Part shown: positions 16,130-23,574 of the stretch, piece after piece
How the letters are laid out: each line of letters opens with the position of its first letter
Numbering within the stretch: position 1 is the stretch's first letter
Position numbers and translations under genes: made by a program
Notes under the pieces: generated by a model
Told to the model about the DNA's origin: nothing
Database searches by the model: none
Seen by the model: only the letters and a program-made list of their open reading frames with translations
Assembly (NCBI GenBank): GCA_016926255.1
Contig: JAFGOY010000031.1
Coordinates: 62,001-126,000, forward strand
From: Anaerolineae bacterium
GTDB lineage: Bacteria; Chloroflexota; Anaerolineae; Aggregatilineales; UBA3940
Reading direction: 5' to 3'
DNA: 64,000 bases

Positions 16130-16999
16130 CTAATCTTGAACGTTCTTGCTGATACTCTGGCGATAGCGGCCCGGAGTCACGCCGACGATACGGCGGAAGT
16201 GGCGCGTCAGGTGGCTTTGATCGGCGAAACCGGTATCGAAGGACACACGGGCAATCGGCTGGCCGGCGGCGAGGAGCTGCCTGGCCCGGCGAATGCGGAC
16301 ATGGTTCAGGTAAGCGTGGGGGGGCATCCCGATCACCTCGTGGAAAACGCGCACAAAATGAAAATTACTCATGCAGACCAGCCTGCCCAATTCGTCGAGG
16401 GTGATATTCCGCGTGTAGTTGTCCTCGATGTAGTCGCGGGCCAGCGCAACGACATCGCGCTCGTCACCTGCCGGACGGAGTTCCACGCGCGGATCGGCGT
16501 GGCGGGTGATCAGCAGGGCGAGCGTCGACAGCAGGCGTGTTTCGGCTTCGAGGGGAGAAGCGCCCTGCTCCAACGCCGCATGGATCGCGAGGAGCCGCGC
16601 AGCAATATCAGGATCGTGGATCACCGAGTCGGGGAAGAAGGGCAGCCCGGCGGGGCGATCCGCGATCTGCGTGGTGAGAGCGCACATGTGACCGGTATCG
16701 ATGTAAAACATGCGATACGTCCAGCCGTCGGCGTTGACCGCCTGCCCGTTGTGAACTTCGCCCGGATAGCAGCAGGGAACCGACCCGGCACCAGCGATAT
16801 GCTCCCGGTGGCGGTAATCGTAACGATAGGCACCCTTCGCCACCGCGCCGATCACATAATGCTCGTGCGTATGCGGGGCGAAGTTCTGCGTGCGGTAGTG
16901 GGCAAAGAGCAGCTCGCTGCCCGGCAGGATGGGCGTCTGCCAGTATTTCGCCCGCTCTCCCGCCGCGCGGTCGGGCGGCTGAGCCTTGTGTGCAGGCAT
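16130..16999 (-). CDS. AraC-family transcriptional regulator
   Basis: A 289-aa regulator with an N-terminal cupin-type ligand domain (about 25-165; HTHEHYVIGAVAKGAYRYDYRHREHIAGAGSV) and a C-terminal AraC double helix-turn-helix (about 185-285; ITLDELGRLVCMSNFHFVRVFHEVIGMPPHAYLNHVRIRRARQLL then IARVSFDTGFADQSHLTRHFRR). The SQL..HFRR signature of the second HTH is clear. It precedes the EamA transporter gene on the same strand and probably controls it. The inducer is unknown. Confidence 0.92.
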   Translation of the reverse strand: MPAHKAQPPDRAAGERAKYWQTPILPGSELLFAHYRTQNFAPHTHEHYVIGAVAKGAYRYDYRHREHIAGAGSVPCCYPGEVHNGQAVNADGWTYRMFYIDTGHMCALTTQIADRPAGLPFFPDSVIHDPDIAARLLAIHAALEQGASPLEAETRLLSTLALLITRHADPRVELRPAGDERDVVALARDYIEDNYTRNITLDELGRLVCMSNFHFVRVFHEVIGMPPHAYLNHVRIRRARQLLAAGQPIARVSFDTGFADQSHLTRHFRRIVGVTPGRYRQSISKNVQD

Positions 17000-17061
17000 C
17001 GATCCTCCTGTGAGGGGGATTGTATGCGATCAGGGGGATTTGATCTATAAAGGAATCATAA

Positions 17062-17080
17062 GAGCCTCGATCTGAGGCTC
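17062..17080 (-). terminator. Hairpin after the accessory nuclease-like gene
   Basis: GAGCCTC and GAGGCTC pair around GATCT. On the minus strand it follows the gene ending at 17146 and is trailed by a moderately T-rich sequence. It matches the hairpin at 18716-18734 in all but one base. Confidence 0.65.
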
Positions 17081-17145
17081 CTGGTGATCCGGTGTCGGGT
17101 TGGTGGAGGGCGATCTATTTAGCTTCACACCCCATGAATCGACCA

Positions 17146-18594
17146 TCAATGACGTTTCCTTGCTCGGCGTCTATACCTGCTTGCTGATAACTTCGGTTGA
17201 GCATTTACAAAGATAGTCTCCGGCATTCTTTTACCTTCAATTTTGAAATGTTCTTCAGCTTTTCGGAGATCAGCGATACGTTCCCTGGAACCCCCAACAT
17301 CTATAACAAGGTAGATTGCATATTCAGTTTTCTCAGCTTTTTGGTATTCACCAACTTGTACTTCAAATCCATGCAACATATATGGATTTGTGGTTAGCTT
17401 AACCTCTACCAACACTCGACTATGATACCCAGCACTTAGCTTGAAATCCACGGGACCTCTACCCGCGTTGGTTTCCCTACTTAAATCAAGATTGTTTGCT
17501 TCACAATATGAGTCCGCTACTGCATAGAATAACTTCTGAGCAGTCTCTTCTTTCCTGGGTTCCCGCCGATCATCATCTCTATAAAGAATAGTGTATAGTT
17601 GGTTGTTCTCTACCAAATCTTTAAACTTTCCACAAATCACTCTTACCACTCGTAGAACATCTTCAGGTGTGGCAAGCCGAGGAAGGCTTAATTCAAGAGG
17701 ATTTTCTTTTACAAAGCGGCGTGCTGCAAGGTACCAAACAATCTGGTCCGCTGGATCTTTATCAAAATCATATCTAACCGCAGGCAGGCCCTTGTAGGCT
17801 TTTATTACCTCCTGAAGTAAGTCTGGATAATCAAGAAAAATGGAACGTATCTGAGCTTTTGTTAATTGCTTGCGCGCTTCTGCCCATACTCGCCCTACTA
17901 ATTCATTTACTTTTTGCCTTAGAGTCTGATTTTCTGCAATCACATAGCCGATACCGTCCCAGCTATTAGCCGTAGGCAAATCTCGTAATATGTCGCAAGG
18001 GATAAGAATAATAGGGTAACCATTAAACTTGTTTCTAGGAAGATAATAAACTCTCTCTTTATAAGTTACTCTAAAAGTCTGAACCTCAAACTCACCAAAC
18101 ACTCGTTCCGAGTAAGCATACAGATCCTCGAGTATTATCCACCCTATCATGTCACTAATACGATCTGCACCTACCCCTTCTTCGAATACACCCAAAAGCT
18201 CAAAAAATTCCGGGGCTTTTATACCCGCGTCTACAATCTTCTTTGCAGTTTGGAGTACCTGACGACGAAGTTTCTTCCCCATACCACTACCTGAAGTACC
18301 GGAGGATGAGTAACCAATACACAGTCCTTTCATTTCTCCGAACTGAAAGAGCCTCCAAGCCTGTCTCCAAAAGACGTCTCCTGTATTCTCCGACTCAGCT
18401 AAAAGTTTAAGAATATCAGAATAGCGCTTTTGTATTTTCTCGTATGAACTCTTTAACTCTGGGGCTTCGGTACTTCTGAGAAGAAACGGATCTATAAAGA
18501 GATTGGTATCAATATCCAGAACAGCATCAAATGCTCCGGTAGCATCGAATGCCTCTTTATCAATTCCCAAATAGTCACTTATTGAAACCGGCAT
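17146..18594 (-). CDS. Uncharacterised protein with PD-(D/E)xK nuclease-like C-terminus
   Basis: A 482-aa protein if the ATG at 18594 is used. A GTG at 18612 is also open, and neither has an ideal ribosome binding site. I do not recognise the family. The N-terminus has a distinctive FDAVLDIDTNLFIDPFLLR segment. Near the C-terminus, PVDFK (Asp383) followed 14 residues later by VLVEVKL (Glu397, Lys399) fits the core of PD-(D/E)xK endonucleases, with a later helix (EVQVGEYQKAEKTEYAIYLVIDV) also fitting. The very C-terminus is basic (RYRRRARKRH). The gene is much more AT-rich than its surroundings and is flanked by duplicated terminator hairpins. A stand-alone defence role is a guess from these facts. 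Confidence 0.6.
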   Translation of the reverse strand: MPVSISDYLGIDKEAFDATGAFDAVLDIDTNLFIDPFLLRSTEAPELKSSYEKIQKRYSDILKLLAESENTGDVFWRQAWRLFQFGEMKGLCIGYSSSGTSGSGMGKKLRRQVLQTAKKIVDAGIKAPEFFELLGVFEEGVGADRISDMIGWIILEDLYAYSERVFGEFEVQTFRVTYKERVYYLPRNKFNGYPIILIPCDILRDLPTANSWDGIGYVIAENQTLRQKVNELVGRVWAEARKQLTKAQIRSIFLDYPDLLQEVIKAYKGLPAVRYDFDKDPADQIVWYLAARRFVKENPLELSLPRLATPEDVLRVVRVICGKFKDLVENNQLYTILYRDDDRREPRKEETAQKLFYAVADSYCEANNLDLSRETNAGRGPVDFKLSAGYHSRVLVEVKLTTNPYMLHGFEVQVGEYQKAEKTEYAIYLVIDVGGSRERIADLRKAEEHFKIEGKRMPETIFVNAQPKLSASRYRRRARKRH

Positions 18595-18703
18595 TTCCCT
18601 GCTCAGGCACACTGACTTAAAGTGGAATAGATAAAATGATAAAATGTATTACTTCAATTCAATCATATACAATCCATACACCAAACACAAGCTTTTCGCC
18701 ACG

Positions 18704-18734
18704 ATAAATAAAAAGGAGCCTCGATCCGAGGCTC
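18704..18734 (-). terminator. Rho-independent terminator of the 466-aa gene
   Basis: An 8-bp stem (GAGCCTCG 18716-18723, CGAGGCTC 18727-18734) around ATC, followed on the minus strand by CCTTTTTATTTA. It directly follows the stop codon at 18769 and is nearly identical to 17062-17080. Confidence 0.88.
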
Positions 18735-18768
18735 TCATTGATTCTCTATCAGGCTGCAACACAGCGAT

Positions 18769-20169
18769 CTACACCCTTACCACATCCTCCATGCACATGC
18801 CGTTGACCAGCAGTTCCGTCATCTGCGGGCGGGGCAGATCGGTGACCGCGACAACGCCGTGGCCGGGCAGCATCGCCACAACCACCCCATCGAGCGGCCC
18901 CGCCGACCTGAACGCCTCCGACTGGAACAGCGCCGAGAGCAGCATCAGCTCCGATTCGCGCACCCCGCAGGGCAGATCGATAGGCGGGAAGCGCTCCGGG
19001 TCGGGGTGGACGATCTCGATCAGATCGGGCCGGGTGATGCTTCCGGCGGCTGGTTGGCGGTGGAAATGTTCAATCGAGAGCACCTTCGGCTGGGCACCGT
19101 CCGGCAGCACCTCGATTGTCTCGTAGCGCGAGAAATGATCTTCCAGATAGTCGAGGAACGAGTCGAAGCTGTCGACCAGCCCGGCGCGGGTCAGCCACCC
19201 GGCGACGTAGACCATGCCGTTCTCGTGGGTCTCGACCGAGGGCGCGTTGAAGGTAATCGGGCAGCCGTCGGGCAGCGCTCGGACGTAACCGGCGGGCGTC
19301 ATCCTCCCGACCGGCACGATCTGCCCGTCGTTCGGATCGGCGCTCAGCTCGATCTTGCCGCCGCCGGTGGTCGTGACACCCATCACCCGCAGATTGACAT
19401 CGAGCTGGCTGCGCATCCCCTCGCCCAGCGCGGATCGATTCAGGAAGCGGAGCACACCCCGCACCTGGTTCGATGTGCCATACTTGCCGAGCGGCACTTC
19501 ATCCTCGATGTAGCCGACCGCGCCAAGCGCGCGCCCGGTATCGGCCATCTCCCGGTGGATCGGAGAGGCGCACCACTGATCCCAGGTCAGCCGGGAGGAT
19601 TCGTCACCCTCGTGGCCGGTCAGATGCTGCGCGCCGACGTGCGCCTGGATTCGCAGCACGACGCTGTCGAAGATATCGTCCTCGCTGCCGGTGAGCAGTT
19701 GATAGTTCCCGGCCATGCTCGCCCACAACACGCGGCTGATCGACGTACCGGCAGGGTCACCTTCGACCAGAAACCCAACGTGCCCCGACTTCCGCACGAG
19801 CAGCCCGCGTGCCGTATCGAAGGGGTCTTCGTCAGGCAGGTGATCGATAGTGGAGATCACCAGCCCCATTCCGCGCGGCTTGGGCAGCATCGTCAGAAAA
19901 TCGGTCGGCAGGATTTCGGCGTCGAAGCTGGGGGAGAAGCCCATCCCCAGGTGGGCGACCGGGCCGAGCATGGTTGGCGTGTCGGGCGGATCGACGAACA
20001 AGCAGCCGCCCGCTTCGAGGCGCTCTCTGATCTGCGCCAATACATATTCTTGCAGCGGGTTGTGAGGGGCAATCGCCACCCAGACGTTCAGCGGGCGCGG
20101 CTTCCAGCAGTAATACCCGTTCGTTCGAATCATACCCCCGCCCGATAAGGCAGACTGGCCTCTTGTCAT
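18769..20169 (-). CDS. Conserved hypothetical protein, 466 aa
   Basis: A soluble 466-aa protein with no signal peptide or clear TM segment. I do not recognise the family. The opening (GYYCWKPRPLNVWVAIAPHNPLQEYVLAQIRERLEAGG) reads like a nucleotide- or ligand-binding alpha/beta fold, and a mid-section LRVMGVTTTGGGKIEL is glycine-rich. The C-terminal third (RESELMLLSALFQSEAFRSAGPLDGVVVAML...VVAVTDLPRP) looks like a separate alpha/beta unit. GAGGAG lies three bases before the ATG. It ends in its own terminator and stands alone between transcription units. Codon use is like that of the core genes. Confidence 0.75.
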   Translation of the reverse strand: MTRGQSALSGGGMIRTNGYYCWKPRPLNVWVAIAPHNPLQEYVLAQIRERLEAGGCLFVDPPDTPTMLGPVAHLGMGFSPSFDAEILPTDFLTMLPKPRGMGLVISTIDHLPDEDPFDTARGLLVRKSGHVGFLVEGDPAGTSISRVLWASMAGNYQLLTGSEDDIFDSVVLRIQAHVGAQHLTGHEGDESSRLTWDQWCASPIHREMADTGRALGAVGYIEDEVPLGKYGTSNQVRGVLRFLNRSALGEGMRSQLDVNLRVMGVTTTGGGKIELSADPNDGQIVPVGRMTPAGYVRALPDGCPITFNAPSVETHENGMVYVAGWLTRAGLVDSFDSFLDYLEDHFSRYETIEVLPDGAQPKVLSIEHFHRQPAAGSITRPDLIEIVHPDPERFPPIDLPCGVRESELMLLSALFQSEAFRSAGPLDGVVVAMLPGHGVVAVTDLPRPQMTELLVNGMCMEDVVRV

Positions 20170-20324
20170 AATCTCCTCGATTGATACCCCCGTCTCACGA
20201 CGGGTCGCTTTGCACCAGAGATACTAACACCGCACCCGGTCAAATAGTTCTCCGTCGGTGGTGTCCCCTTGATAGTAACGTGTGCGGTCAGCAGGCGGCA
20301 AACCGGCCCACCGCGCCCGATCGA

Positions 20325-20660
20325 TTATTCGATGAATCCGTTCGTTTGCAGCCACTTCTTAAGCTCGATCTCGCCCGCCTCGGTGATCATGCTGCCCCGG
20401 TCGATCCCGCGCGGGCTGCTGCCCTTTTCAAGCGGCGCAGGCGTTTCGAAGGGCAAATCTTCACCCTTCCGGGCGACAATGATCGTCGGCACCGACTTGA
20501 ACCCCGTCCACTCGACCACCAGCTTTTCGGCTGCCGCGTCCTTATCGATATAGATCGTACGCGGGTTCATGCCGTACTGCGCGAAAACGCGATCAGCTTT
20601 GGCCTGGTACGGGCAAAAAGTCGACCGGGTATAGACGACCAGTTCTTTATCTTCAGACAT
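20325..20660 (-). CDS. Glutaredoxin-like protein with CPYQ site
   Basis: A 111-aa thioredoxin-fold protein: ELVVYTRSTFCPYQAKADRVFAQYG gives the active-site loop, and TGFKSVPTIIV gives the cis-proline loop. The usual second cysteine of CPYC is Gln, so only a monothiol mechanism is possible. The C-terminal third (about 70-111) is longer than in a minimal glutaredoxin. The gene lies 17 bases after the amidase gene on the same strand and is probably co-transcribed. Substrate unknown. Confidence 0.8.
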   Translation of the reverse strand: MSEDKELVVYTRSTFCPYQAKADRVFAQYGMNPRTIYIDKDAAAEKLVVEWTGFKSVPTIIVARKGEDLPFETPAPLEKGSSPRGIDRGSMITEAGEIELKKWLQTNGFIE

Positions 20661-20677
20661 TGTTCCTCCTCAGGCTG

Positions 20678-21895
20678 TCACGGGATGGGCGTGGATTCGA
20701 CCTCTTCCTCGTCGCCGATTGGCTCGTTGCGCAGGTAGCAAAGCAGCCCGCGCGCGATCCCCAGCGCGGCAACATCGGCGTGTTCGGTCAGCATCTCCCG
20801 ATCCATATACATGAATCCCACTTCGATAATCGCACCCGGCGTGCCGGGAGCCACTTCCCGAAAATTGTGGTACTGGGTCATGTCGTAGGTCACGCTGGGA
20901 TGGAAGGTCATCCCGGTTGTGTCGGCGTACCGGTCGATCAGGCAGCGGACAAGCCGGGTATCCTCCTCCGGTGTGGATGATTCGGCAAAACTGGCAACCT
21001 TGAACCCGGTCGCCGCATCGTTGATATAGTCACACGAATCGGCGTGGATCGAGATCACCGCCAGCCCACCGTACCCTTGCAGGCGCGGGTCGAACTCCTC
21101 CAGCAGGTCGACGGTGAAGCCGTGTTCCGAAAGCCACTCGACCACCAGCATGGCGATATTCTCGTTGACCTCCGCCTCGGTCAGCCCATCGGCACAGACT
21201 GCGCCAGGATCGTCGACGCCCGTTTCCGGGTAAATTCCCATATGCCCACTGACGATCCCAATATTGTTGAACGACATCGCAGCGAGTTCTTCTGTCGGTG
21301 GCGGGGGTGGATCGGTTGGAAGCGGTGTAGTCGATACCCCGCTCGACTGGGTCGCCAGCGCCACCGACAACTGGTCGACGGCCCCAGTTGGCATGAAAGT
21401 GGTCGGAGTCCACCACGTGAACAGCGTTGCGACAACCGCCGCGCTCAACACGATCAGGCCCAGCGTCCGCGCCAGCACGCCAAACCGGATCACCGGCACG
21501 CGGCTGCCCGATGCGGCGGCGGTGGGTTCTTCCTTTTTCTGGGGCGTAGTTTTGAGGATCGATTCGTTCGGCGGGATCGTCCCGCGCCGGTCACGCACCC
21601 GCACGACGGCGGGCGTTTTGACCGGCTCGTCGTTTACCGGCGGATCGAGGTCGTCGTCAAAGGTGAATGTCTCAAACGAGTCGGTGTCTTCTTCGGGTGT
21701 TTCTTCGTCATCGAGCGCGCTTTTCCGCACCAGCGGCACCTCGATGATTTCCTGGGGACGCATCATGGGTCGGGTCGGGGGGCGCGGGCTGCGGCGCTCC
21801 CCTGGCGGGCGCGATCCGAAAGGCGCGGCGCGGTCGTTGTCATCGCGTTCGCCGAATGGCTTCCGGAAGGGGGAGTCTCGATCTGAATCAGGCAT
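20678..21895 (-). CDS. N-acetylmuramoyl-L-alanine amidase (Amidase_3) with N-terminal membrane anchor
   Basis: A 405-aa zinc amidase that cleaves between muramic acid and the peptide stem of peptidoglycan. Residues 1-145 are an Arg/Pro and acidic low-complexity cytoplasmic region. One TM helix follows (about 147-167), then a Pro/Thr linker and the catalytic domain (about 210-395). Zinc ligands and acid can be placed at His218 (SGHMG), a Glu in TEAEVNENIA, His284 (SIHADSC) and Glu358 (AIIEVGFM). A cytoplasmic tail this long is unusual for an amidase and could be a site of control, for example by the kinases in this window. That last point is speculation. Confidence 0.88.
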   Translation of the reverse strand: MPDSDRDSPFRKPFGERDDNDRAAPFGSRPPGERRSPRPPTRPMMRPQEIIEVPLVRKSALDDEETPEEDTDSFETFTFDDDLDPPVNDEPVKTPAVVRVRDRRGTIPPNESILKTTPQKKEEPTAAASGSRVPVIRFGVLARTLGLIVLSAAVVATLFTWWTPTTFMPTGAVDQLSVALATQSSGVSTTPLPTDPPPPPTEELAAMSFNNIGIVSGHMGIYPETGVDDPGAVCADGLTEAEVNENIAMLVVEWLSEHGFTVDLLEEFDPRLQGYGGLAVISIHADSCDYINDAATGFKVASFAESSTPEEDTRLVRCLIDRYADTTGMTFHPSVTYDMTQYHNFREVAPGTPGAIIEVGFMYMDREMLTEHADVAALGIARGLLCYLRNEPIGDEEEVESTPIP

Positions 21896-21950
21896 GGGCT
21901 AATGATAATGTGCCGGGGGATGGGTCGCAAATAATTGTAGGGCGGGATTC

Positions 21951-21978
21951 ACCGCGAAGGATGCAAAGAACGCAAAGG
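21951..21978. repeat. GCAAAG-type interspersed repeat, copy 1
   Basis: A 28-base stretch starting ACCGCGAAGGATGCAAAG. It is the reverse-strand counterpart of 60172-60199 with a few differences. Sequences of this kind are scattered between genes in many GC-rich environmental bacteria. Confidence 0.7.
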
Positions 21979-21991
21979 AAATACAGATGGA

Positions 21992-22020
21992 CTAGCCCGG
22001 GGCTGAAGCCGCCGGGCTAA
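21992..22020. repeat. REP-like palindrome
   Basis: TAGCCCGG (21993-22000) pairs with CCGGGCTA (22012-22019), with an inner GGCT-GAA-GCC stem. The same kind of element occurs at 60133-60153 and, in variant form, at 62250-62271. Confidence 0.7.
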
Positions 22021-22059
22021 GGGTTCGTCTGGAAATATCGAGGAAGGAGAAAGATGGTT

Positions 22060-22746
22060 CTACGAAATCTTCTCCGCAAAGGCCCGGACCGGCATTGCGG
22101 CGACGGCCTTTGCCTTGAGCGGCACGGCGTAGAAGCGGAACGACTTCCCGTACAGCGCGTCGAGGTTCGCCATATTCTCCACGATCAGGATGTCACGCTT
22201 GAGAAACTCTGAGTGAGCCGGGCGCTCCGGGTCGGCGTGATCGTCGATGTTGATTGTATCGACGCCCACCAGCTTGACGCCGCGTTCGAGCAGTGCGGCG
22301 ATCAGCTCCCGCGAGATGAACGGATACTGATGGTAGGCATCATCGCCCCAGTAGCGATCCCAGCCAAAGTTGAACAGTACCGCTCGCCCCGCGAGATCGA
22401 GATCGGCAGGCAGCACATCAGCGCCGGGCGGGTTGGCCGGATCGCACCCCCGCACGTCGATCACCACGCCGGGGAGAATCACCTCGTCGAGCCGCACCTC
22501 GCTGATGTCGCGGCGGTCGGGCCAGCGGTGGAAGGGTGAATCGAGATAGGTGCCAATCGAGGTCTGGAACGACATCTCGGTCACTTCGAAAGAGGCTTTG
22601 CCCTGGTATCTTGGTGCCGATTCGGCGTGAGTCATGAAGGGGTGGATATGGGCGGTGAAAGGCGTCACTGTCCCGTCCTCGTTCTTCATCTTGAAGCCGG
22701 GCATCCCATCCTCGAAGGTGTGTGATAGATCGATGAAGCGTGACAC
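22060..22746 (-). CDS. Cyclase/kynurenine formamidase-family protein with altered metal motif
   Basis: A 228-aa protein of the cyclase (formamidase-like) family. The start is taken as GTG 22746 because AAGGAT lies upstream and the family consensus SRFIDLSHTFEDGMP begins there. The family's HxGTHxDxPxH metal motif is here S63-I-G-T-Y67-L-D69-S-P-F-H73, so two histidine ligands are replaced by Ser and Tyr while Asp69 and His73 remain. The later VGVDTINIDDHADPERPAHSEFL segment is well kept. Members hydrolyse formyl or cyclic amides, and activity here is uncertain. It starts four bases after the GNAT stop codon, so the two are co-translated. Confidence 0.82.
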   Translation of the reverse strand: MSRFIDLSHTFEDGMPGFKMKNEDGTVTPFTAHIHPFMTHAESAPRYQGKASFEVTEMSFQTSIGTYLDSPFHRWPDRRDISEVRLDEVILPGVVIDVRGCDPANPPGADVLPADLDLAGRAVLFNFGWDRYWGDDAYHQYPFISRELIAALLERGVKLVGVDTINIDDHADPERPAHSEFLKRDILIVENMANLDALYGKSFRFYAVPLKAKAVAAMPVRAFAEKIS

Positions 22747-22750
22747 GTGA

Positions 22751-23371
22751 TTATCCTTTCGGCTGGCGGAGCATCGTCCAGTGTGGAATCTCGGTGCCGG
22801 GGAGTTTGTCCTCGGACAGTACTTCGAAGCCATAGTGCTCGTACATCGCTACATTCGACGCGCGATTGGTGTAGAGATAGATCGGCATCTGCTCCCGGTC
22901 ACAGCGGGCGAGCATAGGGCGCATCAACCGGCTGGCATAACCCTTCCCCTGCTGATCCGGGTCGACGCCCAGCGGGTCGAGGAACCAGTGCGGAAAGGGA
23001 GTCTGCTCATGGTGCAGGTTTTCGATGAAGGTGTTGATCGGAAGCTGCTTTCGCAGCACGCCCAACCCCGACTTCAAGGCCAGCGACGGCGCCCGGCAGC
23101 GGATCAGATGCAAGAGAGTCCGCTCGATACGGGTCGAATAGACCCAGGCGGCAGCGCCTTCCAGCGCGGAGGTCGGCGCGTAGACTTCACCGAACAGCAC
23201 CCCATAGCGCACGATGAACTCGAAGGCGTACTTCAGCTTTTTGCGCCGCACCTGCGGATCGGGGAAGAAAGCGACCGAATGAACGTCCTCGAAGAAGGCC
23301 CGCGCAAGCATCGCCCCCGCCGGTTTGATATCCGCCCTGGTCAGGCGGTAGAGTTCTTCCAAACCGCTCAT
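22751..23371 (-). CDS. GNAT-family N-acetyltransferase
   Basis: A 206-aa acetyltransferase. The start is placed at ATG 23371 with AGGGGAG upstream. The acetyl-CoA-binding motif A is LGVDPDQQGKGYASRLMRPML (about 130-150), followed by IYLYTNRASNVAMYEHYGFEVL, the typical motif B. The N-terminus (DIKPAGAMLARAFFEDVHSVAFFPD) resembles a group of GNATs that act on small molecules. It is the first gene of a two-gene unit with the cyclase-family gene. Substrate unknown. Confidence 0.88.
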   Translation of the reverse strand: MSGLEELYRLTRADIKPAGAMLARAFFEDVHSVAFFPDPQVRRKKLKYAFEFIVRYGVLFGEVYAPTSALEGAAAWVYSTRIERTLLHLIRCRAPSLALKSGLGVLRKQLPINTFIENLHHEQTPFPHWFLDPLGVDPDQQGKGYASRLMRPMLARCDREQMPIYLYTNRASNVAMYEHYGFEVLSEDKLPGTEIPHWTMLRQPKG

Positions 23372-23480
23372 GATGATCTCCCCTGCGCCGATTATCCCGG
23401 CAGCCACAGTCAATTATACGTGCTTCGCGGAGCCTGCCCAATCCGGCGGTCACAACGCTGCTCACCACCCGATCACCTTC

Positions 23481-23533
23481 TTGACGAACACCTACCCTTC
23501 ATGTACTCTCTTGCTCAAGAGAACGCTCTCTTG
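23481..23533 (+). promoter_or_regulatory. Possible promoter and operator of the phosphorylase operon
   Basis: TTGACG (23481-23486) could be a -35, with only a poor -10 17 bases on. Downstream, CTCTTG-CT-CAAGAG (23508-23521) is a perfect small palindrome. The octamer CTCTCTTG recurs exactly 20 bases apart (23506 and 23526), two helical turns. This fits a regulator site ahead of the operon. Confidence 0.4.
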
Positions 23534-23574
23534 AAAACGCCCATCGCAGCCTCGTATCTTCCTCAGGGGTACCA

